Positions 24,067 to 32,532 are shown, numbered from the stretch's first letter. The stretch is DNA of 64,000 bases from Pedobacter frigiditerrae (GCF_004331645.1 NZ_SJSK01000007.1:151956-215955), one strand, 5' to 3'. Numbers and translations are program-made. The notes: generated from the sequence alone by a model not told the origin.

Positions 24067-26715
24067 CTAAAAATTAAATGTTGCTTTCATCATTGCTACT
24101 CTTCCTGGAATATAATAAGTGCCTGATGAAAAAGAGTTGGCCGAAAGGTAATTGGCTTCAAATTTTTTGATGTTTGCCAAGTTTGTTACACCAAATTCTA
24201 AATCTGTTTTTAATTTTTGAACTCTGTACCTCACATTGAAATCAGCGAATAGATATTTTAGATCTGGTTGTGTAGTTTGATGTGTAAATATATGCTCCGC
24301 AGACAAAGTCATGAATACGCTTTTAAACGCTGTTGCAGTTATCGATGATTGCTGTCTAAGTTGTTGATTGTTGTTTTTTATTGCACTTGCACTGGTGGTT
24401 TTATTGGTGCTAATGGCATAAGTGGCATTGTAAGACCAATTGATGAAGTTATTTATCTTAGAATCGATCCCTGCTTTATATGCTAGAGATTGAGAAGTGA
24501 AAGGTAATAATTCGTTGTTTTGCAATTGCTCAAATGTGGCTTGGTTAAAACTTGCACCAACGTTTACTGTACTTCTTAAGTTGAAAAGATATTTACTTGC
24601 ATTTGCAGCAAAAGCTAAGCTTTTCATGTCGTTTGGCAATGATATAACTACCCGTTGTTGAATGTTGTTAGATAGATTATAAGATGATATGGTATTTACG
24701 GTAGAAGTGGTATAATTTGCGCTTAGGTTAAAGAAAAACATTTGCATCGCCTTGCGGAAATTAAAAGCTCCTCCAACAGATTGAGATTTACTTTCTGTTA
24801 TTGGGGCATCATTTGCAAATAATGATCGGTAGTTCTTTAAAATGGTTCCAAGATAAACATCATCAATACCACCTAAGCTGTTGTTAAAGCTATAACTAGC
24901 AGTTACGTAATTTTCTATACCTGTTTGGTATTTAAGGCTTAATGATGGATTTACAAATATCCTGTTCAAATTTTTATCTAAGCCTTTGGTTTCATCGGCA
25001 TAGCTGATGTAATTGTAACTTATAGGTAAACCAAGGCTTGCTTTAAAGTTGCCAGAGTTGTATTCGTAAGTGGCATCGGTATAGAATTTACTTTTTAACC
25101 ACGCTAGATTATTGGTCATTTGAGATGATACCAATTCAGTACTTCCGCTATTTTGTACACGATACAATTCTGAGCCTAACTCTTGATGTTGTACATTAAA
25201 GCCAACTCTATAAGTCTGCGTAAATTTGTTTTTTACAAAAGCAAATGCTGTGTAATTGTTGGTATACCAAGTAGGTAATTTCACATACTGATTTAGACCT
25301 GCAAACGGTTGGTTATTGTTTAATATGGCTTCATTTAGCCCTGGATTAATGTTTAATACCTCAGGTTGGGTTGTTCTACTGATGAAAGAGAAAAAATTAA
25401 AGGTGTTTTCTGATTTTAATTTTTTACGATAACTCAACTCATTAGAGATCTCAAAGTTTTTCTGGCTTAAAGCTTGGTTTGCGCCAATCCCATTAGTAAC
25501 TATACTAGAAGCGGTGTTATTTAAACTGTAATTGGTAACTAGGTTATTGCTGAAATAATGGTCATCAGCATTAGCCAAAACATTTAATTTAGCTTGAAAC
25601 TTTTGGGGATTAATTGCGTTTTGTTGCAGTTCGTTATAAGTAATTGTTTGACCAGAAAGATATGTCTCAGAGAATTTACTGTATTGTTGGTCTCTTTGGT
25701 CGTACAGATAGGCAACATTTGCTTTTACTTGCAACTCCTCGCTAAACTTATACAGGTTATTTAAGTTTGCCAATCCGGCCTTATTAAATAATGTTCTTTT
25801 TTGTGGTAGGGTAGGTACACCCGCCGCACCTGCAGAAAGAAAACCACTAGGTTTATCATTACCTGAATTAAATGGATTAAAAGATGTTAAATCTATACCT
25901 GGATCTATGCCAACATTATTTCCCTTAAGGTTATTGATGAATTTTGTTTTCTTTTTAAACATCATGGCGTTGGCATTACCATCAAACCGATCTGGAGTAC
26001 CTAAACCAGCTCTTATGTCGCCCATCACTTTTAATTTAGCTTCATCTTTCATTACTAAATTTAGAGCCACGTCGTCACTCATGTTGTTTTTACGGAGCAT
26101 TTTTATAGGTTGGTCTTTTTCTATCACTTGCACTTTATCTACAGCACCCTGAGGGATGCTTTTGGTACCAATACTGTATTTATCATCCAAAACATTGTCT
26201 CCATCAATGTAAAGTGCAGAAATTCCCTTGCCGTTGTAACTAACTTTGCCATCTTCACTCACCTCAATGCCTGGCATTTTTTTAAGTACATCGCCAATTG
26301 ATCTATCTTGTTTGTCGGCAAAATCAGAAGTTTTATAGCTCAGGGTATCACCATTTACACTCAGGGCAGGGCGATTTTTTACAACTACTGTTTTGAGGTT
26401 AATCTCGCTATCTTTCATTACTAAATCGTAAACTTTAGCTAAGTCGGTAACCACCATGATTTTTTTCTCATAGCCAATAGTTGTTGCTTCTATAGTTAAA
26501 TCCTTGTTTTCTTCGGTAAATGATAAAGTGAAGTTTCCTTTATCATCCGTTCTTGTAAAACTTAAGATGTTGCCTTCCTTGTCTTTTAAATTTACATTGG
26601 CAGATACGACAGGGGCTCCTTTTGTATCTTTAACCTTTCCCTTAATTTGTTTCTGCGCAAAGGCGGATGCAAATCCAAATAAGAAAAATGATAGGGTGAT
26701 GATTAAGGCTCTCAT
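24067..26715 (-). CDS. TonB-dependent receptor-like outer-membrane protein with CarboxypepD_reg domain
   Basis: 882 aa. Signal peptide (ends AFAQ, about 21), a CNA-B/carboxypeptidase-regulatory-like domain (about 22-110, KQIKGKVKDTKGAPVVSANV), a plug-like domain (IGDVLKKMPGIEVSEDGKVS, ISALYIDGDNVL, KSIPQGAVDKVQVI) and a long beta barrel ending in F. It is shorter than SusC proteins and lacks a SusD partner. It shares a 4-bp ATGA overlap with the GLPGLI gene upstream, so the three genes are one operon. The substrate is unknown; GLPGLI partnership suggests an envelope transport or secretion role. Confidence 0.87.
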   Translation of the reverse strand: MRALIITLSFFLFGFASAFAQKQIKGKVKDTKGAPVVSANVNLKDKEGNILSFTRTDDKGNFTLSFTEENKDLTIEATTIGYEKKIMVVTDLAKVYDLVMKDSEINLKTVVVKNRPALSVNGDTLSYKTSDFADKQDRSIGDVLKKMPGIEVSEDGKVSYNGKGISALYIDGDNVLDDKYSIGTKSIPQGAVDKVQVIEKDQPIKMLRKNNMSDDVALNLVMKDEAKLKVMGDIRAGLGTPDRFDGNANAMMFKKKTKFINNLKGNNVGIDPGIDLTSFNPFNSGNDKPSGFLSAGAAGVPTLPQKRTLFNKAGLANLNNLYKFSEELQVKANVAYLYDQRDQQYSKFSETYLSGQTITYNELQQNAINPQKFQAKLNVLANADDHYFSNNLVTNYSLNNTASSIVTNGIGANQALSQKNFEISNELSYRKKLKSENTFNFFSFISRTTQPEVLNINPGLNEAILNNNQPFAGLNQYVKLPTWYTNNYTAFAFVKNKFTQTYRVGFNVQHQELGSELYRVQNSGSTELVSSQMTNNLAWLKSKFYTDATYEYNSGNFKASLGLPISYNYISYADETKGLDKNLNRIFVNPSLSLKYQTGIENYVTASYSFNNSLGGIDDVYLGTILKNYRSLFANDAPITESKSQSVGGAFNFRKAMQMFFFNLSANYTTSTVNTISSYNLSNNIQQRVVISLPNDMKSLAFAANASKYLFNLRSTVNVGASFNQATFEQLQNNELLPFTSQSLAYKAGIDSKINNFINWSYNATYAISTNKTTSASAIKNNNQQLRQQSSITATAFKSVFMTLSAEHIFTHQTTQPDLKYLFADFNVRYRVQKLKTDLEFGVTNLANIKKFEANYLSANSFSSGTYYIPGRVAMMKATFNF

Positions 26716-27677
26716 TTTGTTTCAGGTAATTCAATAGGATTATTAACTACAATTTTAATGGGAGCACCACCACCTGTACCTCCAACAGTTCTTCTTATGC
26801 CTGTTCCGGCAGCCATTGTAACTCCTTGAGCAGCCATTTGTGCATTCATGAATCCTTGTGGATCTTTATCTCTGGCTTCTTTAAGCTTATCTAATTCTTT
26901 TCTAGTGGTTTTTACAGCATCTGCTGGAAGTTTAACTTCTGCGCCTAAATAAGTTGTGCCCACATCTAAGCCTACAATTTTTACAGTACCAGGACCACCG
27001 CCTGGAACATTTATTTTTGGATCATTTTTAGCAGCCGCTTTTACATCTTCTTCTTTTACATTTTCAAAACCAGCAAATTTGAATTGAACTGTTCTGGTTT
27101 CGTCATAAGCTTCAACAATTAATCCAGGTAGGCCATTTAATTTCCAAGGTCCGCTTTGAAAAGGTAGGTCAGGAGCAAACCAAGCCGTCCAGTTTCTGCC
27201 TTTAAAATGAGCCGTAGCTTTTTGACAATGGACACCTGACAGACTTGTGGTGTCTTTAGCTATCTTCCAGCCTATTTTAGGTACATCTTCTTCAACCAAG
27301 TAATTGGTAACCAAACGCTCTTTTGTATAAAACTTATTTTCATTTACAAAATAGAAATAATCAAGGTCTGATACTCGGTTTGAACCTGTTCTATTGATAT
27401 TGATGCTGAAATTATTAGAACCAGCTTGGTTTTTCATCTGTTCTGCAATGGCTTTTTGGGTTTCTAAATCACGATTTATTTTATCGTAACTGGTGTAAAC
27501 AGAAGCGTTTTTGCCAATAACCAAGAGCATATTCTCCGTATAGGGTTTATCTTTTTGTGTGGTGTCTTGTAGGTGCGTAAAGCTATATCTTACTCTTGCT
27601 AAAGCTTTGTCTGGATTTTGTGCAAAGGCAGCTACTGTAGTTGCCAATGCTAAAAAAGTGGTTAAAAAGGTTTTCAT
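26712..27677 (-). CDS. GLPGLI family protein 2
   Basis: 321 aa. Signal peptide (about 1-19, ending AFAQ). The hallmark sequence lies in QSGPWKLNGLPGLIVEAYDE. Conserved surroundings include KDTTSLSGVHCQKATAHFKG and GRNWTAWFAPDLPF. The family is known only from Bacteroidota and its function is not settled; members usually accompany TonB-dependent receptors, as here. It is paralogous to the preceding gene (27789-28763), with the greatest differences in the Gly-rich insert around 230-260. Confidence 0.93.
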   Translation of the reverse strand: MKTFLTTFLALATTVAAFAQNPDKALARVRYSFTHLQDTTQKDKPYTENMLLVIGKNASVYTSYDKINRDLETQKAIAEQMKNQAGSNNFSININRTGSNRVSDLDYFYFVNENKFYTKERLVTNYLVEEDVPKIGWKIAKDTTSLSGVHCQKATAHFKGRNWTAWFAPDLPFQSGPWKLNGLPGLIVEAYDETRTVQFKFAGFENVKEEDVKAAAKNDPKINVPGGGPGTVKIVGLDVGTTYLGAEVKLPADAVKTTRKELDKLKEARDKDPQGFMNAQMAAQGVTMAAGTGIRRTVGGTGGGAPIKIVVNNPIELPETK

Positions 27678-27732
27678 GTTATGTTTGTTTGGTTTTTTAA
27701 TATTTTATTTATTGGCGCCTCTTTCCCGTGCA

Positions 27733-27750
27733 TCCCGATAGCTATCGGGA
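27733..27750. repeat. REP-like palindrome TCCCGATAGCTATCGGGA, copy 2
   Basis: Exact 18-bp copy, inside the operon between the two GLPGLI genes, followed by GACGAGC. As an intercistronic hairpin in the transcript it could influence the ratio of the two products. Confidence 0.85.
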
Positions 27751-27788
27751 CGAGCTGGCAATGACGCTAACTAAAGCCAAGTCATTTC

Positions 27789-28763
27789 TTATTTCTTCTC
27801 AGGTAACTCAATAGGGTTATTCAATACAATTTTTGGTAAAGTTGGGCCAGCAGGTCTGGACATGGCAACACCTGTTACAGTGATGATACCTTCGTTACTA
27901 CCAGCCATTTGAGTTTTCATAAATCCCTGCGGGTCTTTATCTCTGGCTTCTTTTAGTTTGTCTAGCTCTTGTCTGCTTGCTTTTATCGCATCTGCGGGAA
28001 GTTTAATTTCATTTCCCAAATATGGACTAACACTATTTACGCCACCAGCTCCACCACTGAATACTGCAACACCCCCATCTGAAACGGTTACTTGGGTTCC
28101 ACTGCTTACACTTGTTTTTGTAGGCTCGTTTTGAGCCTCACTCACATTTTCCATTCCTGCGAATTGAAAGGAAACAGTCTTTGTATCATCGTAAGCTTCG
28201 ATAATTAAACCAGGTAAACCATTTAACTTCCAAGGTCCACTCTGGAAAGGTAATTCTGTAGCGTACCAGGCCGTCCATTTTCTACCTTTAAAAGTTGCAG
28301 TAGCTTTTTGGCAATGAACCCCAGAAAAACTGGTGGTGTCTTTTGTAATTTTCCAATTGACTTTTGTGGTTGGCTCTTCTACCAAATAGTAATTGTAAAC
28401 TCGTTCTTTAGTGTAAAACTTGTTCTCTTTAGCGAAGTAGAAATAGTCTGTTGAAGAAGTAGGGGTGTAACCTGTGCTTTTAACAGTAATACTTACATTA
28501 GCATTACCAGCTTGATTTTTCATTTGTTCTTCTATCTGCTTTTTTCTCGCTAAGCTTTGGTTGATTTTATCGTAACTCGTATAAACGGAAGCATTTTTAC
28601 CAACTAGCAAAAGCATGTTCTCTTTATAAGGTCTGTCTTTTTGAGTAGTGTCTTGTATGTGAGTGAAATTGTAACTCACTCTGGTTAATGCCTTGTCAGG
28701 ATTTTGGGCAAATGAAACTGTGCTTATAGACAGGGCTAATATTGTAGTCAGTAAAGTTTTCAT
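27789..28763 (-). CDS. GLPGLI family protein 1
   Basis: 324 aa. Signal peptide (ends SFAQ), the same domain layout as the following copy (GPWKLNGLPGLIIEAYDDTK; FSGVHCQKATATFKG; KEARDKDPQGFM near the C-terminus). First gene of the operon. Its promoter region carries the same 14-bp palindrome as the blaI promoter (28792-28805 - strand), so it is probably repressed by that regulator. The 112-bp gap to the second GLPGLI gene holds a REP-like palindrome. Confidence 0.93.
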   Translation of the reverse strand: MKTLLTTILALSISTVSFAQNPDKALTRVSYNFTHIQDTTQKDRPYKENMLLLVGKNASVYTSYDKINQSLARKKQIEEQMKNQAGNANVSITVKSTGYTPTSSTDYFYFAKENKFYTKERVYNYYLVEEPTTKVNWKITKDTTSFSGVHCQKATATFKGRKWTAWYATELPFQSGPWKLNGLPGLIIEAYDDTKTVSFQFAGMENVSEAQNEPTKTSVSSGTQVTVSDGGVAVFSGGAGGVNSVSPYLGNEIKLPADAIKASRQELDKLKEARDKDPQGFMKTQMAGSNEGIITVTGVAMSRPAGPTLPKIVLNNPIELPEKK

Positions 28764-28791
28764 ATTAATTTGATTAGTTGTAATTAATTAT

Positions 28792-28816
28792 TCGTAAATC
28801 TACGATTATTTCGTAA
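28792..28816 (-). promoter_or_regulatory. Candidate BlaI operator/promoter of the GLPGLI operon
   Basis: On the - strand TCGTAGATTTACGA (28792-28805) matches the blaI promoter core TCGTATATTTACGA in 13 of 14 bases and in the same orientation relative to the gene. A TTACGA half-site lies 5 bp further upstream (28811-28816); at blaI the extra half-site lies on the downstream side. The TAGATTTA inside the core can serve as a -7 box 29 bp before the start codon. Confidence 0.75.
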
Positions 28817-28906
28817 TACTAAAAATGATTTAACACTTTTTAACGCATGGAGATTTTTTATGCGGTTAGAGAGGGAGGGTTAGTGTTTGGATGAGATTTA
28901 GTGTAT

Positions 28907-28929
28907 GGCACACGTGACACGCGTGCGCC
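28907..28929. repeat. GC-rich imperfect palindrome GGCACACG...CGTGCGCC
   Basis: 8-bp arms with one mismatch and a 7-nt centre, containing CACGTG and ACGCGT. It stands out in very AT-rich DNA between the GLPGLI operon and the next gene. Probably a repeat element. Confidence 0.5.
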
Positions 28930-28940
28930 AGCGAGGGTTT

Positions 28941-30152
28941 TTAGAATGACACTTGAACCCTAAAGTACAAATCTTTATAATCCATGAAATCTTCATAAAC
29001 CAATCCTGTAGTAATTCGATGTATAGGAGATTTATAATTTAGGTTAATAGATTTAAGTATTTCTGCTTTGTAATTTATTTGATTGTCAAATATTGAGGAA
29101 GTTAGTATAGTACTAATCTTTAGTTTGGAAAACCATTTGAATGCATATAAATGCGGTCCGATTTTTTCTTGCCCGTTAATTAAGTAATCTAGTCCAGCTC
29201 CAAGTCCAAAATTATTTTTCAGATTTAACCCGTATTTAATTTGATGATTTTGAAATCTATTGTTTACTTTATCTATGTCGAGTTTCCTGTTTTGATAGTT
29301 GTATGCAATAAAGTCAGAAAAATTAGATTTTTTATAGAATATATTCCATTTCGAGGTTTGGAGATTCAAGTGTTGAAATCCATTTTTGTCAAAGTTGTAT
29401 TGTAAACCGATGCCAGAATTTACTTGCATTTTTCCTATAAATGACGCATTATACGAAGTGTAAAACCCAAATGGCAATCTGTTTGCTCCACTATACCCTA
29501 ATTCTAAAGAATTTGAAATATAACAAGCTATACCTATCCCTCCCGAATTATAACAGCCATTTTTTGGCAAGTCGTTTTTAAATGTCGTGTACGTTTCTTG
29601 TAGATTTAATTTGTCAGAAAGATTTTTTATGAAATTTAAGATTATTAATGCTTCTGGGATAGAGCCTTGTGAGGTTGGTGTCCAATAGCTTTTTAGCCAA
29701 TAAGTTTTTTTGTCAGAATGTTCAATTGTATAGGTGATTCCATCAGCACCTTTCTTCCAATCTTCTATCTTATTATCAGATGGTAAATTTAAAATCCTAG
29801 AATTGAGGATAATGTTGTAAACACTTTTTGCTTGTTCGGGAGATAAAGTTATTTTACTGAATAATGTATCTGTTTTATCTCTATTTGCTTTTTTTTTGTG
29901 ATATATGTAGTTCGTTATATTACCATTAATACTAGAACTATCTTTTGTGATTTCAATTATTTGTCCATGATTCCGAAATCTAAAATTAAATTCATCTGGA
30001 GATTTTTCAAGGTCCTTTAAATTTAAAGTTTTTTGAAACTCTTTGTTACTCTTAAACCAATAAGCGGTATCACCTTCTATTTTTTTTATTTGAGAAAATG
30101 CAATTTGAAACGATAATAAAAATAGAAGTAAGGTTGTTTGCAGTTTCTTCAC
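28941..30152 (-). CDS. Hypothetical outer-membrane protein
   Basis: 403 aa from GTG 30152, with a signal peptide (MKKLQTTLLLFLLSFQIAFS). The N-terminal 190 residues look globular (mixed alpha/beta, with SLSPEQAKSVYNIIL-like helix), and the C-terminal 210 residues look like a beta barrel (ELGYSGANRLPFGFYTSYNA, GIGLQYNFDKNG, HITTGLVYED) ending YFRVQVSF with the terminal Phe of BAM substrates. No family recognised. Two-domain exported protein, monocistronic. Confidence 0.7.
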   Translation of the reverse strand: MKKLQTTLLLFLLSFQIAFSQIKKIEGDTAYWFKSNKEFQKTLNLKDLEKSPDEFNFRFRNHGQIIEITKDSSSINGNITNYIYHKKKANRDKTDTLFSKITLSPEQAKSVYNIILNSRILNLPSDNKIEDWKKGADGITYTIEHSDKKTYWLKSYWTPTSQGSIPEALIILNFIKNLSDKLNLQETYTTFKNDLPKNGCYNSGGIGIACYISNSLELGYSGANRLPFGFYTSYNASFIGKMQVNSGIGLQYNFDKNGFQHLNLQTSKWNIFYKKSNFSDFIAYNYQNRKLDIDKVNNRFQNHQIKYGLNLKNNFGLGAGLDYLINGQEKIGPHLYAFKWFSKLKISTILTSSIFDNQINYKAEILKSINLNYKSPIHRITTGLVYEDFMDYKDLYFRVQVSF

Positions 30153-30303
30153 AATCTTGTAGTTATTATCTAATTGATGCTTTTTTTATAGATATGATGT
30201 AGATAAAGTAATTATTCCATAAGGATTTTAAGTACTATATGTTTAAGGATTTGCAGTTTACACCATGGTGGTAGTGTCGGCTAGGGTAGCAGCTAACGTT
30301 GAA

Positions 30304-30411
30304 GCATTGGCGTTGTGGCGGAAATAGTATTTCTTCAGCCATATATAGCACAAAAGCTAACTAGTAGTGCAATGTTGAGCGTATATTCGTCAGTCGCCAT
30401 AATGCCAATGC
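30304..30411. repeat. 17-bp imperfect inverted repeat, cassette-end-like structure
   Basis: GCATTGGCGTTGTGGCG (30304-30320) and CGCCATAATGCCAATGC (30395-30411) pair at 15 of 17 positions around a 74-nt loop. The element follows the stop of a two-gene orphan operon. The outer sides carry AACG (left, in GCTAACGTTG) and its counterpart (right, GTTGTGCGTTCG). This resembles the overall plan of integron attC sites and of repeats bordering orphan gene cassettes in Bacteroidota, but the exact attC core is not met. Confidence 0.45.
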
Positions 30412-30440
30412 AGTGTTGTGCGTTCGTTTTTTTCTTCTAG

Positions 30441-30896
30441 TTAATATACTGTTCCATTAAAAGTATGTGTACAGCAGTCGCAGTAATGTTTCAAGTCTGC
30501 TGGTTTTAATGTGAGGTTTGTCAACTGTAAAATCCCTTCATCGTCAATATACATTCCTGAAAAGTAAGTCGATTCACTAATTCTAACAAAGTCCTCTTTT
30601 TCATTTTGATTTAATGCGACTAACCAAAAAATTGGTTCTGTTTTATCTAATCTTGATTTTGCTTCGCTAAATATTTCATTCCATTCTGAACCAACTTTTG
30701 ATAGTAAAAATTTAAAAAGTGGCGTATAATCTAAACCTCTTTCTTTTTTACCATACATAGTCCCTTTTGCCTGCTCTAATGTTTCTTGTTTTTTATTTCT
30801 TGAATATTTAAAATCTCCTCCGAAATTGTGGTGTACATTTCGTGCTTTGGTATTAACTTTTCTAAAAAGTGGTTCTTTTTGATTATTCCTGTTCAT
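30441..30896 (-). CDS. Hypothetical protein (151 aa) with C-terminal CDCC motif
   Basis: Soluble, very basic N-terminus (NRNNQKEPLFRKVNTKARNV) followed by a helical, acidic middle and a C-terminal YCDCCTHTF, a Cys-rich end that may bind metal. The gene starts 2 bp after the stop of the 98-aa gene and is in one operon with it. I have seen no recognisable domain. Orphan cassette-like gene, unrelated to its chromosomal neighbours. Confidence 0.65.
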   Translation of the reverse strand: MNRNNQKEPLFRKVNTKARNVHHNFGGDFKYSRNKKQETLEQAKGTMYGKKERGLDYTPLFKFLLSKVGSEWNEIFSEAKSRLDKTEPIFWLVALNQNEKEDFVRISESTYFSGMYIDDEGILQLTNLTLKPADLKHYCDCCTHTFNGTVY

Positions 30897-30898
30897 AC

Positions 30899-31195
30899 TC
30901 AGTCAATTGTTACACTACCAATAATAATATAGTCAAATTCGTCTGTGTCTTTTGTTACCAATGCACCTCCAACTGTTACAGAGTAATTTTGGGTTAAGGG
31001 TCTGAAAGTTGTCTTTTCATATCTTGGTGTAAGTTCGATTAACTTACTTGTAAGTTTCTTACCTGTTATTGGTTTGGTCAGTTCTACTAATAATTTTTGT
31101 CCTCCTCTGTCAGAAAGAATTGTTCCAAATAAGTTCCCTTCCCAATCCCAAGGTTCGCTTACTATAATTCTAACGGTCTGTCCCTGTAAACTCAT
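30899..31195 (-). CDS. Hypothetical protein (98 aa), beta-rich
   Basis: Predicted small beta-barrel (VRIIVSEPWDWEGNLFGTI, KLLVELTKPI, EFDYIIIGSVTID). No signal peptide. First gene of the two-gene operon with the CDCC protein; a clear TAnnTTTG box (31232-31239) lies upstream. No family recognised. It could be an RNA-binding or partner protein to the next gene, but this is not shown. Confidence 0.6.
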   Translation of the reverse strand: MSLQGQTVRIIVSEPWDWEGNLFGTILSDRGGQKLLVELTKPITGKKLTSKLIELTPRYEKTTFRPLTQNYSVTVGGALVTKDTDEFDYIIIGSVTID

Positions 31196-31231
31196 TTGGT
31201 GTAGGATGTCGTTTTAAGATGACGCACAACT

Positions 31232-31239
31232 CAAATATA
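31232..31239 (-). promoter_or_regulatory. -7 box TATATTTG of the orphan operon
   Basis: Perfect TAnnTTTG match on the - strand (CAAATATA on +), 37 bp before the 98-aa gene start. Confidence 0.55.
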
Positions 31240-31260
31240 TACGAAACTAATCATTATAAA

Positions 31261-31290
31261 AAATGCATTTAAATATAGCAAAATGCATTT
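31261..31290. repeat. Palindromic 10-mer AAATGCATTT twice, 20 bp apart
   Basis: AAATGCATTT at 31261-31270 and 31281-31290, each a perfect palindrome, same face of the helix. Upstream of the orphan operon promoter; candidate dimeric regulator site. Confidence 0.55.
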
Positions 31291-31323
31291 TTGAGTTACG
31301 TTTTCTAAATGGTTGGTATTCGA

Positions 31324-31349
31324 GTATAATCGTTTATAAACGATTATAC
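31324..31349. repeat. 26-bp perfect palindrome
   Basis: The half-site GTATAATCGTTTA is followed by its exact reverse complement, with no spacer. It lies between the orphan operon and the L21 gene. It could bind a dimeric regulator or form a cruciform. Confidence 0.85.
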
Positions 31350-31430
31350 ACAGATATGATTTGATAATTAATATTTTTTTTGCGTTATGCAACCCCAAAT
31401 AGTAGTACTAATCTCTGTAAACTAGACCCG

Positions 31431-31448
31431 TCCCGATAGCTATCGGGA
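31431..31448. repeat. REP-like palindrome TCCCGATAGCTATCGGGA, copy 3
   Basis: Exact 18-bp copy in the 517-bp gap upstream of the ribosomal protein genes. Flanked on the right by repeat-type DNA (GTAGTGAGTACATAGTGCAG). Confidence 0.85.
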
Positions 31449-31634
31449 GTAGTGAGTACATAGTGCAGCGAAGTAAAACGTAAAGCAGGACAGGACTTTC
31501 CGAAAAAACACAAATTTGCTCTTCTAAAACTTATTTTTCTATCAAAACGATAGGAGAGATTTGATAAATGGCTGTGTCTATCAACCATCAACTCTTGTCC
31601 ATCAACCTTTCTTGTAAATTATTTTCGTTATCTG

Positions 31635-31666
31635 TTTGTGTTTGAATAGTATTTATTCTATATTTG
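31635..31666 (+). promoter_or_regulatory. Promoter of rplU-rpmA
   Basis: TTTG (31635-31638) and TATATTTG (31659-31666) are separated by 20 nt, a good fit to the Bacteroidota -33/-7 promoter. Predicted transcription start about 31672, giving a leader of about 40 nt. Confidence 0.7.
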
Positions 31667-31712
31667 CACCTCGATAAAAAAAATAAACAATTTAATAAAT
31701 AATTATTTAACA

Positions 31713-32024
31713 ATGTACGCAATAGTAAATATAGCAGGACAGCAATTCAAAGTTGCAAAAGACCAGCACCTTTTTGTACACCGTTTACAAGGAGATGAAG
31801 GCGCTAGTATTGAATTTGACAATGTATTGTTGGTTGATAATGGTGGTAAAATTACAGTAGGGGTTCCTGCAGTAAAAGGCGCATCGGTAACAGCTAAAAT
31901 CGTGTCTCATTTAAAAGGTGATAAAGTAATCGTTTTCAAAAAGAAACGTAGAAAAGGTTACAAAAAGAAAAATGGTCACCGCCAGTATTTCACCAAAATC
32001 CAGATTGAGAGTATCACTCTGTAG
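31713..32024 (+). CDS. rplU: 50S ribosomal protein bL21
   Basis: 103 aa, full length. It binds 23S rRNA in the large subunit. Diagnostic motifs: MYAIVNIAGQQFKVAKDQ at the start, FDNVLLV, and the C-terminal KKRRKGYKKKNGHRQ. First gene of the usual L21-L27 operon, 58 bp before L27. Confidence 0.98.
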   Translation: MYAIVNIAGQQFKVAKDQHLFVHRLQGDEGASIEFDNVLLVDNGGKITVGVPAVKGASVTAKIVSHLKGDKVIVFKKKRRKGYKKKNGHRQYFTKIQIESITL

Positions 32025-32082
32025 TTAATTCTTTTGTTTAATTGTAAGTTTGGGTTTCCCAGCTTAAAAAATATAAAATAAA

Positions 32083-32532
32083 ATGGCACATAAAAAAGGA
32101 GCCGGTAGTTCTAGGAACGGACGTGAATCGCATAGCAAGCGTCTAGGTATTAAGATCTTTGGTGGTCAAGAAGCTATCGCTGGTAACATTATCGTTCGTC
32201 AACGCGGTACAAAACATCACCCAGATAAAGGTGTTGGTATTGGTAAAGACCATACTTTGTTCGCTTTGGTACCTGGTATTGTAACTTTCAAAAAGAAACA
32301 AGACAACAAATCTTACGTTTCTGTATTACCTGTAACAGTTGAAGATGCAGCTCCAGTAGCAGCACCTAAAAAGGTTGTAGCTAAAGCTGCTCCAAAAGCA
32401 GAAGCTGCACCAGTAGCAACTGAAGAAAAAGAAGCAAAAGCGCCTGCAGCTAAAAAAGAAGTAGCGCCTAAAGCAGCAAAAGCACCTGCAAAAAAAGCAG
32501 CTAAAGCTGATGATGCTGAAACAGCAGAATAA
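32083..32532 (+). CDS. rpmA: 50S ribosomal protein bL27 with long Ala/Lys/Pro tail
   Basis: 149 aa. Residues 1-88 are ordinary bL27 (MAHKKGAGSSRNGRESHSKR, GTKHHPDKGVGIGKDHTLFA), with the N-terminus that reaches the peptidyl-transferase centre. Residues 89-149 are an added low-complexity tail of Ala, Lys, Pro and Glu (for example APKAAKAPAKKAAKADDAET). Usual bL27 is about 85-95 aa, so the tail is an extension of about 60 residues. It may be disordered and extend from the ribosome surface. Confidence 0.96.
   Translation: MAHKKGAGSSRNGRESHSKRLGIKIFGGQEAIAGNIIVRQRGTKHHPDKGVGIGKDHTLFALVPGIVTFKKKQDNKSYVSVLPVTVEDAAPVAAPKKVVAKAAPKAEAAPVATEEKEAKAPAAKKEVAPKAAKAPAKKAAKADDAETAE

Noticed and set aside
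31385..31591. 68-aa open frame on the - strand ending near TATCGGGA
   Set aside because: Overlaps an intergenic palindrome and repeat-type DNA; protein looks like translated repeat (SCPALRFTSLHYVL).
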